Source of the DNA: Chrysochromulina parva
Lineage: Eukaryota; Haptophyta; Prymnesiales; Chrysochromulinaceae
Direction of reading: 5' to 3'
Length of the DNA stretch: 11,761 nucleotides
Assembly (NCBI GenBank): GCA_002887195.1
Contig: PJAB01001871.1
Span: forward strand, 1-11,761
The notes under the pieces were generated by a model. It had not been told where the DNA came from, searched no databases, and saw nothing but the letters and a program-made list of their open reading frames with translations. Shown here in pieces: positions 6,533-11,761 of the stretch (position 1 is the stretch's first letter; the number at the start of each line of letters is the position of its first letter). The position numbers were made by a program, and so were the translations under genes.

Positions 6533-7096
6533 TCAAGCAGATGGGGTGATCGATTGCCAGGCGCCGCCATACCTCATCCCGCCCTGAGTGATTGGATTGC
6601 CGCGGTACGCAACGGGTTGTGCGCACGTGGTGAACTGCGTTGGCTGCGTGATGCCCGCTGGAACTCGCTTGGACTCGCGCTGGCCGGTATAGTGCGAGAC
6701 CATGCGGATAGGCCCACCGGACAGGCGCGAGCGCGTCTTGGATTCGGCAGGGGGGGTCGAAGGCGAAAACAACTGAGTTGCGCCGGGCTTGGAAGCGGGC
6801 TCCGGCATCTGCGGCTGCGGTGGCGGCCGCACCACGATCGATGCAGCAATCGCTGCTCCATCTATGGCCATCGCTGGGACGGGCTCGACCTTGGGCGGTG
6901 TTGAACTCCTTGGTGCAGCCGATGCTTGCTCGAGCATCGATTGCTTCGCCAACTTCTCGTGGGACCCTCCCGGGGCGTACCTTTCTTCCCAGTTGCAGCG
7001 GTCAGCCTCGGTCAAAGTCCAGCTTTCGGGACCATTCTTGCGCAAGAAGCCCGAGTTGTGCCTCGCGTGAGGGTGCTGCCCGCGAGCAAGCTCCAT
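6533..7096 (-). CDS. Hypothetical protein, 187 residues
   Basis: The frame starts at the ATG at 7096 and ends with TGA at 6533; it stays open upstream to 7210 but only from a TTG. Codon third positions are clearly GC-biased. Residues ~14-45 (NSGFLRKNGPESWTLTEADR, then CNWEERYAPGG) look like a compact, possibly conserved N-terminal segment. The middle (~50-125) is a Pro/Ala/Ser linker. The C-terminal ~60 residues (HYTGQRESKRVPAG, later PVAYRGNPITQGGMRYGGAW) are Gly/Tyr-rich and may be a second conserved block. No signal peptide, membrane helix or catalytic motif is visible. The gene is divergent from the 960-residue gene, with 225 bp between the start codons. The upstream open segment contains GTAGCGCAG near 7150, so a further 5' exon cannot be excluded. 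I do not recognise the family. Confidence 0.65.
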   Translation of the reverse strand: MELARGQHPHARHNSGFLRKNGPESWTLTEADRCNWEERYAPGGSHEKLAKQSMLEQASAAPRSSTPPKVEPVPAMAIDGAAIAASIVVRPPPQPQMPEPASKPGATQLFSPSTPPAESKTRSRLSGGPIRMVSHYTGQRESKRVPAGITQPTQFTTCAQPVAYRGNPITQGGMRYGGAWQSITPSA

Positions 7097-7321
7097 TCGA
7101 TCGTGGACTCGGCACGGCGAAGTCTTCCCGATCGTGTGTATCGTCGGCTGCGCTACAATTGTAAGTTCGAGAAATCCGAGTCCAAGTTTCCAATTTTTCG
7201 TCTTTAACAACGGTCTACTGTGAAGCGCTCATGTAGCGGGCGATTGCGCCCCGTTCACGACGAGAAAACTCGAGCGCGACGAATGTCATGACGAAACTCT
7301 GCATTTCACGCGACGCCAATA
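7097..7321. promoter_or_regulatory. Divergent (bidirectional) promoter region
   Basis: The start codons of two head-to-head genes are 225 bp apart, so both promoters must lie here or overlap the coding ends. The centre (about 7150-7210) is AT-rich compared with its surroundings and includes the perfect 10-bp palindrome TACAATTGTA at 7154-7163. No TATA box at a convincing distance was identified. The region is inferred from gene layout only. Confidence 0.4.
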
Positions 7322-10204
7322 ATGCCAACGTCGCTCGCCGAACTCTACCGACACGCCACGGATCACTACAACGGCCCGTGCCTGTCAGGAGATACTCGCG
7401 CGTGCAGCCGTGCAGCGGCCCTCTTTGAGCTCGGCAGACGATACGCTACCACTCACGACGGCCCTGCCAGCATGTTTGAGCGAGGCCACAACTGGGCAAA
7501 GCACGGGCACGCGCTGCACGTGGCCAATCGCACCGTGCGCGCCACGTGCGTCCTGAGCGTCACCGAGCACAATCGTGGCCGACTCGTCCACTCGCTCGCC
7601 CTCCTGGGGCGCTGCTTGGCTGCCGCCCGTGTGCTCCACGTGCAAGGTGCGGCTCCCGATGAGCTCTTGATCAGCCGTGCGGCTGTGTTGCTGCAATCGA
7701 CGGTGCTGCCGCGTCACGAGGGGGCGTGCGCGGCGATGCTCCGTCGATCCGACCACCGGAGCATCGTAGCGTGCGGGTGGCTGCTGCGGACGACCTTTGA
7801 GCTGTGCCGGCTGCATGGTGCTCAGTTGCGCGTGCGCTTGTTCGTCCAGCCAGTTGGAGAGCACGAGCTACAGGGAGCATTTGAGAGCGTGCGCGCGCTG
7901 GGCGCCGTGGTCCAACGTGTATGCCCGGGCGCCACCACCGAGGCCATCACCGAGGCCACCAGCATACCCTCGGCCGCGCTGCACGTGAGTCGAGCGCACA
8001 TACTCATGATCGTCGCCGAGAGCGGTTCGTGGGTGACGACCGTCGCCACACCCGCAGCGCTGGTGGCGCTGAGCCGCCGCTGGCTCGCACCAGGTGGTGC
8101 GCTGCTTTGCGTGGGAAGTTGTGCGACTGCCGCCGCCGCTGCCGGTGGCTGCCACGGCCTGCGCGTCGCAGCCGAGCAGGCCTCGAAAGCCGCAGACGAA
8201 TCTGACGAAACACCGGACGGGCACAAGGAGGAGGCCTCGAAAGCCGATGTGGGCACGGCGGCGGAGGCCGTGACGGCACGGGCGGTGACGCCACAGGCCG
8301 AGGAGGGTAGCGCCGAGTACGAGGCGACGCGCTGGCAAGGGCTGCTTGGGCTCGGGTGCATCGACTTGCGCCGCCCTGAGCACGACGGCTCTATAGCCGA
8401 TGCCGACACGGCCAAAGAATACTCGCAGGCCACTGCGAGGAAGCCGCCACCGCCGCTAATGGTGCCGTCGCCCTCAGCGCCACCACTAGCCTTCCTCATC
8501 GTCGAACCGATCGGTGCGGAGGCGGCGGCACTCGTGTGGCCTCTCGAGCAGCCGCCGCCGCCACAGCCGCAGCCGCAGCCGCAGCCGCAGCCGCAGCCGC
8601 CGTCGCCGCCGCAGCCGCCGCAGCAGCAGCACGAGCAGCAGGAGCGGCAGCAGCAGGGGCAGCAGGAGGAGCGACAGCAGCAGAAACAGGGCGCTCCTCG
8701 CCAGCCCGGCACGTGCGCGCCCGGTGGCGAGGCTTATCCAGGAGTGGCTCTGGAGCCATGGGCGGCACGCACATTTGTGATCGCGTCGCCGAAGCGCTCA
8801 CCCCGATGGGAAATGTCGAGTTTGAGGACAACCGAGGCGGTGGGGGCGAGGGCGAGGGCGGAGGCGGCAACCGAGGATTTCGTCACGGCCGATGCGGTGC
8901 GATCCGAGGCAGCCGTTACAATGGTGCCGGCTGTCCTTGCCGCCGAGCTGCCACCTGCGTTTCTCAACTGGGCCTTCCACACGATGGTGGACGATGCCTT
9001 GGCGCGGCCTTCCACTGATCACGAGTACGGCGCTCATTCTGCTGGAGTGATGATTGGCCACTTGGCCGCTTGGGAGGCGGGCGCATTGACGCTCGATTCA
9101 GCGCTCGAGGCAGCCGGTGCGAGGGCCAAGGAGACCGATTCGGCTGTTACAAAGCCGTCACGAAAGGAGACCGTTTCGGACGACGTTCACATTCACAAGG
9201 AGTCCGATTCGGACGACGTGGCGGGGACGAGGGGCGCTACAGTGAGCGCTACGGTGGCGGTGCTGGGGGAGATGACCACCGCGCCAGTGACACCAACGGG
9301 GCGGCGGCATGAGCCGTCGACGCAGCACGCCATGGCCGACAAGGACGCCGAGCTCGAGGCGGCCTTGCGCGAGGCGGCCCATGACTGGATGGATTGGCGA
9401 ATCTGGAGGGCGCGAGATCGGAAGCGCCCGCCGCCCCGGAGGGCACCGAAGCCGTTAGAGCACGAGCTGCATGCACAGAAGCCGTTAGAGCGCGAGTCTG
9501 CAGCGCGCGAGCCAGTGCCATCCACCGAGCTGTCGCCGCCCTCTGCCGCTGAGCGCGCGCGCCCTCGCCCCGAATACATAGTGGTCATGGAGGATGACGC
9601 CTCGCGCACGCCGGCCTATGGGCGAGACCCTTTGGGGCGTGTCGAGCGCTTCTCTCTCGAGGCGTTAGTCGAGGAGCTGGAGGACGTCGATGGCGCGTGG
9701 GATTTGATCGTGCTCCATGAGCTACCGCCACATCGGATGATCGATCTGATCGATCTCGCGCATGCTCCCGAGCTGACCTCGGCTGAGCTCCTACGCCCTG
9801 CGGCCCTCGCCACGCCACGCCTTCTCCGTGTGCCGCCCACACACAAGGCCGTAGCATGGGTGCTCTCCGGCCGCTTCGTGCGTCGGCTACTGGCCGCGCA
9901 GGCTCAGCGCCCCTTTTTGGGGCCTGTGGACGTGTGGGCGTGGCGCGTCAGACAGCCAGGCGGCGGCCCCGTGCGAGCGTACGCGCCGCTGCTGCCCTGG
10001 ATTGAGGAGGAGCCCTCGTGTGCATCGCACCACGCGGGATACCACCACGACGCGCAGCAAGACGCCGCGGCGACACCGCAGCAGCAGCAGCGGCAGCAGC
10101 GGCAGCAGCATCAGCAACAGCAGCAGCAGCAGCAGCATTCTTGCCCGGCATCGCTGCCACGCCTCGTGCAGGAGTGGTGCGGGCGCGTGCTCACTGCAAT
10201 CTAG
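7322..10204 (+). CDS. Large protein with C-terminal family-25 glycosyltransferase-like domain and Gln/Pro-rich tracts
   Basis: This is an uninterrupted 960-codon frame. The start is supported by an in-frame TGA 33 bp upstream (7289) and an A at -3. Residues ~750-890 resemble the GT25 family (LPS-type and procollagen galactosyltransferases). EYIVVMEDDA has the acidic EDD (757-759) where the family has its metal/nucleotide-sugar DXD-like motif. WDLIVLHELP (793-802) fits the next strand. KAVAWVLSGRFVRRLL follows (from 842), with a later Asp in VDVWAW (870). The family call is inference from pattern memory. Residues ~60-290 form another predicted folded region. Its HVSRAHILMIVAESGSW and LAPGGALLCVG segments look like a Rossmann-type or GT-B-type fold, but I cannot place it. 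These regions are separated by acidic/Ala-rich linkers and a Pro-Gln run (~409-456). A Gln-rich tract (~920-940) lies near the C-terminus. No N-terminal signal peptide or membrane anchor is visible, which is odd for a Golgi glycosyltransferase. Confidence 0.72.
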   Translation: MPTSLAELYRHATDHYNGPCLSGDTRACSRAAALFELGRRYATTHDGPASMFERGHNWAKHGHALHVANRTVRATCVLSVTEHNRGRLVHSLALLGRCLAAARVLHVQGAAPDELLISRAAVLLQSTVLPRHEGACAAMLRRSDHRSIVACGWLLRTTFELCRLHGAQLRVRLFVQPVGEHELQGAFESVRALGAVVQRVCPGATTEAITEATSIPSAALHVSRAHILMIVAESGSWVTTVATPAALVALSRRWLAPGGALLCVGSCATAAAAAGGCHGLRVAAEQASKAADESDETPDGHKEEASKADVGTAAEAVTARAVTPQAEEGSAEYEATRWQGLLGLGCIDLRRPEHDGSIADADTAKEYSQATARKPPPPLMVPSPSAPPLAFLIVEPIGAEAAALVWPLEQPPPPQPQPQPQPQPQPPSPPQPPQQQHEQQERQQQGQQEERQQQKQGAPRQPGTCAPGGEAYPGVALEPWAARTFVIASPKRSPRWEMSSLRTTEAVGARARAEAATEDFVTADAVRSEAAVTMVPAVLAAELPPAFLNWAFHTMVDDALARPSTDHEYGAHSAGVMIGHLAAWEAGALTLDSALEAAGARAKETDSAVTKPSRKETVSDDVHIHKESDSDDVAGTRGATVSATVAVLGEMTTAPVTPTGRRHEPSTQHAMADKDAELEAALREAAHDWMDWRIWRARDRKRPPPRRAPKPLEHELHAQKPLERESAAREPVPSTELSPPSAAERARPRPEYIVVMEDDASRTPAYGRDPLGRVERFSLEALVEELEDVDGAWDLIVLHELPPHRMIDLIDLAHAPELTSAELLRPAALATPRLLRVPPTHKAVAWVLSGRFVRRLLAAQAQRPFLGPVDVWAWRVRQPGGGPVRAYAPLLPWIEEEPSCASHHAGYHHDAQQDAAATPQQQQRQQRQQHQQQQQQQQHSCPASLPRLVQEWCGRVLTAI
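8549..8690 (+). repeat. CCGCAG / CAG coding repeat (Pro-Gln then Gln-rich)
   Basis: Six-base CCGCAG units encode a Pro-Gln alternation, followed by CAG-rich sequence encoding Gln with Glu and Arg interruptions. It lies inside the 960-residue gene between its two predicted folded regions, keeps the frame, and is likely to be polymorphic. Confidence 0.85.
10079..10137 (+). repeat. CAG/CAA coding repeat (polyglutamine)
   Basis: Runs of CAG with occasional CGG, CAT and CAA codons encode a Gln-rich stretch with Arg and His interruptions near the C-terminus of the 960-residue protein. The longest pure run is eight Gln codons. Confidence 0.85.
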
Positions 10205-10323
10205 GATTTCAGCACAGTAGGCCCTACTCTGTTTAGTCATCTAAGTGTGGAGTTAGATTCACCTTGACCTTCTACGACTTCGCCTCACGTCGGCGGTGTA
10301 CTCTTACAGCAAGTTGTTCCTAC

Positions 10324-10629
10324 TCACGGCGAGATGGATCGCATCAAGTCTTTGTGGATGATAACCGGGGCCGAAAAAGCAAGAGGAGCATTCATACCTA
10401 GGTGGCGGTAGTTGTGCCACTCTGTGGTCTCCTTTGGAATGATCGAGCTGGGAAGAGGCAAAGGCTCCCACATTCTTCCTGCGCCGCCATAAGAGAAGCC
10501 GCCGCAGTTCGCGGGTGGAGGCGCAATGTCAGGTTTCGGCTTCCACTGCGGTATGGTTCCGTACACACCGCCGCCACCAGTGTGCCGTGAGAACGTGGTC
10601 TTCATCACAAAGGCCTGGTCGAGCGGCAT
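10324..10629 (-). CDS. Hypothetical Gly/Pro/Trp-rich protein, 101 residues
   Basis: The frame begins with an ATG at 10629 and reads MPLDQAFVMKTTFSRHTGGG. It continues with TIPQWKPKPD, ANCGGFSYGGAGRMWEPLPL and TEWHNYRHLG, and ends IIHKDLMRSISP. The composition (Trp, Tyr, Pro and Gly at spaced positions, few charged runs) is unlike chance translation and resembles small structural or microtubule-associated proteins. I cannot assign a family. It converges on the 960-residue gene, with 119 bp between the two stop codons. A strong donor-like GTGAGT just upstream on this strand (about 10641-10646) follows a short ATG frame (MKKRAVDETVRSTL). An extra 5' exon is therefore possible, but no acceptor in the right phase was found close by. 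Confidence 0.5.
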   Translation of the reverse strand: MPLDQAFVMKTTFSRHTGGGGVYGTIPQWKPKPDIAPPPANCGGFSYGGAGRMWEPLPLPSSIIPKETTEWHNYRHLGMNAPLAFSAPVIIHKDLMRSISP

Positions 10630-10711
10630 CCGCGGAGGAGCGGACTCACAAAGTTGAGCGGACGGTTTCGTCGACGGCCCTCTTCTTCATGTCTTCTTTG
10701 CTTGGTCAAGG

Positions 10712-10728
10712 CAAGTCAAGTCAAGTCA
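10712..10728. repeat. (CAAGT)3 pentanucleotide repeat
   Basis: Three tandem CAAGT units plus CA. It is the reverse complement of the pentamer at 269-285 and at 11028-11050. It lies about 80 bp upstream of the start of the leftward 101-residue gene. Confidence 0.8.
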
Positions 10729-11027
10729 TCCTGACCCCCTCTTTCTCTTCCCCCTTCTCTTGCTTGACGCGGCCGATCTTGAGCCGATTTCAAGAGTGGC
10801 GCTCATCGGCTGTCGAAATCGCGGTATCGCGCCCACTTCTCGTCTTCTCCTCACCTAGAACCCTGAGGCCGTGAGGCGTGACAGGGCGCGTACTCTGTTG
10901 TCAGGACATATGACGTGTTGCCTCACTATTGATCCCCCTCTGCCATCTCCATCGACCCTCCCTAACAAGCTGGCTTCCGGAGCACATTCAATAGGCTTCT
11001 GTATGGTTGTCTGTTGTTTATGTATAG

Positions 11028-11050
11028 ACTTGACTTGACTCTTGACTTGA
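11028..11050. repeat. Interrupted (CTTGA)n pentanucleotide repeat
   Basis: ACTTGACTTGACT is followed by CTTGACTTGA, i.e. four CTTGA units with one short interruption. It runs into the hairpin-forming sequence at 11049. Confidence 0.8.
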
Positions 11051-11112
11051 AGAGTGTAACGGCTGATGTGCGTGGTCATCAACACTCTTCGGGGGACAGC
11101 GGCAGCCGCTGT
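11049..11112. repeat. Two adjacent inverted repeats (potential hairpins)
   Basis: GAAGAGTGT (11049-11057) pairs with ACACTCTTC (11082-11090). An inner pair TGATG (11064-11068) and CATCA (11077-11081) extends the stem with a 6-base bulge. Just after it, ACAGCGG (11096-11102) pairs with CCGCTGT (11106-11112) around a 3-base loop. Both lie within 90 bp upstream of the ATG at 11139, in the likely promoter or 5'-UTR. Confidence 0.6.
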
Positions 11113-11138
11113 TGTGGCCACAGCCACCGACGAGACAC

Positions 11139-11293
11139 ATGCCGTTCAAGGCAGCAGCGTACCCTTTGGAAAATGTGCGTTCTGCGTGTAAATTTGTGCA
11201 GCAGATGAGAGAGAACTTTGTAACTTACCAAGCTACCTACGCATTGGCAGGACCCCCTGAATTGCGGTGGGGGAATTTGAAGGGGATGTTGGC
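11139..11293 (+). CDS. Exon 1 of an unrecognised rightward gene
   Basis: The ATG at 11139 opens a frame reading MPFKAAAYPLENVRSACKFV, later QQMRENFVTYQATYALAGPP and ELRWGNLKGML. The exon would end after ATGTTGGC at a good donor, GTGAGAG (11294). Read straight through, the frame stops at TGA 11295-11297, giving a 52-residue protein. Spliced to the exon at 11651, the phase (2 bases, then 1) works and gives ...LKGMLAIVMLERMYAATS, a continuous, plausible helical sequence. GC bias is lower than in neighbouring genes. I do not recognise the protein and saw no motif that identifies it. Confidence 0.45.
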
Positions 11294-11650
11294 GTGAGAG
11301 TAAGGCGGCATGCGACATGGGAACATGGAACGGCACATGGTGACACACGACGGGACCCGGGCATGGAAACCTGCTTGTTCTCCTCTTTGCTTGTCGTGGG
11401 CTCAGGGCTTGTCATCAGTCCTTACCGATATGGCTTGAACCCCACCGGTCTCTTGTTGTCTGTTTCATAGCGTTGTTCACAGTTTGTGTCGCGCTGAAAC
11501 CGATGAATCAGATTTGGTGGGACCCAGAGCGGTGCAACCCACGCCCGTGCCCAACTGGCTGGTCGCGAGGGTCAAGGCAGCCTCAGACGTGGACACGAGG
11601 GTCAAGGCAGCCTCAGACGCGGACACCTCGAGACTTTGCTTGATTACAAG
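11294..11650 (+). other. Predicted GT-AG intron
   Basis: It starts GTGAGAGTAAGG and ends TTGCTTGATTACAAG, giving 357 bp with a weak pyrimidine tract. It joins two frames in matching phase. It includes a 30-bp tandem duplication near its 3' end. The prediction comes from splice consensus and phase only. Confidence 0.4.
11567..11626. repeat. Two tandem copies of a 30-bp unit
   Basis: Units at 11567-11596 and 11597-11626 begin GAGGGTCAAGGCAGC and differ at one base. They fall inside the predicted intron, about 25 bp before its acceptor. Because 30 is a multiple of three, frames across them stay open and give repeated peptide, which can mimic coding sequence. Confidence 0.85.
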
Positions 11651-11761
11651 TATAGTAATGCTCGAGAGAATGTACGCCGCCACATCGCTGGGGCGCAAGC
11701 TGGGGCTGCACGACTCCATCTTCAGTGGCTTGCGCCACGGGGAGTACCCAGGCACAAAAGT
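11651..11761 (+). CDS. Exon 2 of the unrecognised rightward gene (runs off right edge)
   Basis: The frame IVMLERMYAATSLGRKLGLH, then DSIFSGLRHGEYPGTK, is open to the window end. Its codons are strongly GC-ending (GCC GCC, CTG GGG CGC AAG CTG GGG CTG CAC GAC TCC ATC TTC), clearly better than the alternative open frame on this strand or the antisense frame. It could start at its own ATG (11658 or 11670), but the upstream ACAAG acceptor and phase match to the exon at 11139 favour splicing. The protein family is not recognised. Confidence 0.5.

Larger units (their letters stand above)
10630..11138. other. Spacer between divergent genes, with pentamer repeats and inverted repeats
   Basis: No gene is convincing here; the open frames have poor codon bias or non-ATG starts. 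It should contain the promoters of the leftward 101-residue gene and of the rightward gene starting at 11139. It holds two (CTTGA)n/(CAAGT)n repeats, a pyrimidine-rich patch (about 10735-10765) and two inverted repeats close to 11139. Confidence 0.45.

Noticed and set aside
7822..8712. 296-codon antisense frame inside the 960-residue gene, rich in Cys and Gly
   Set aside because: It mirrors the Pro/Gln codons of the sense gene; no ATG-supported domain or independent motif is visible.
10630..10700. Upstream exon MKKRAVDETVRSTL with a GTGAGT donor for the 101-residue gene
   Set aside because: The nearest acceptor (CGACCAG) would give an intron of about 35 bp and the wrong phase, so no coherent model was found.
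11477..11755. Minus-strand frame with repeated SEAALTL units at the right edge
   Set aside because: The peptide repeat is a consequence of the 30-bp tandem duplication, and the plus-strand frame over 11651-11761 has much stronger codon bias.
1..11761. Mobile element, prophage, CRISPR or toxin-antitoxin type system
   Set aside because: No transposase, integrase, terminal inverted repeats with target duplications, spacer arrays or bacterial-style operons were seen; the locus reads as ordinary nuclear eukaryotic DNA.

Overview
The window looks like nuclear DNA from a GC-rich unicellular eukaryote. Most probably it is a microalga, and I lean towards a haptophyte, although a dinoflagellate or pelagophyte cannot be excluded. 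The reasons are: the left edge encodes the N-terminus of the eukaryote-only endosomal protein RME-8/DNAJC13; there are no Shine-Dalgarno sites or operon spacing; GT-AG splice signals fit the edge genes; the proteins are full of low-complexity Ala, Pro, Gln, Ser and Lys/Glu tracts; and microsatellites are abundant. No tRNA, rRNA, CRISPR array, transposase or viral hallmark gene was recognised.

Layout, left to right. At 1-177 (minus) lies the 5' end of an RME-8 gene that runs off the window. Gene-free DNA follows to 945. At 946-2637 (minus) is a 563-residue low-complexity protein with two Ala-rich helical stretches and one 'VPAGVAPG...' module. The spacer 2638-3213 carries a CTGCTGTCG minisatellite. 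At 3214-4089 and 4453-5067 (both minus) are tandem paralogues. They share an N-terminal cassette of about 56 residues with an apparent dual lipid anchor (MGQxQS plus CC), but their C-terminal halves are unrelated. One has a CUE/UBA-like helix bundle and a Lys/Glu repeat tail; the other is proline-rich. A (CGG)10 tract lies between them. From 5068 to 6532 there is mostly unassigned DNA with one weak small ORF. At 6533-7096 (minus) is an unrecognised 187-residue protein. It is separated by a 225-bp divergent spacer from 7322-10204 (plus), a 960-residue protein whose C-terminal domain resembles family-25 glycosyltransferases. At 10324-10629 (minus) is a 101-residue Gly/Pro/Trp-rich orphan. At 11139 to the right edge (plus) is a two-exon gene model, inferred from a phase-consistent GT...AG intron.

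The genes do not form an obvious pathway, and ordinary single-gene eukaryotic transcription units explain the arrangement. The most interesting item is the tandem pair with a shared putative lipid-anchor cassette and swapped C-termini. Next are the unusual glycosyltransferase-like protein and the concentration of short tandem repeats next to genes. Every functional call except RME-8 is tentative, because no database search was possible.
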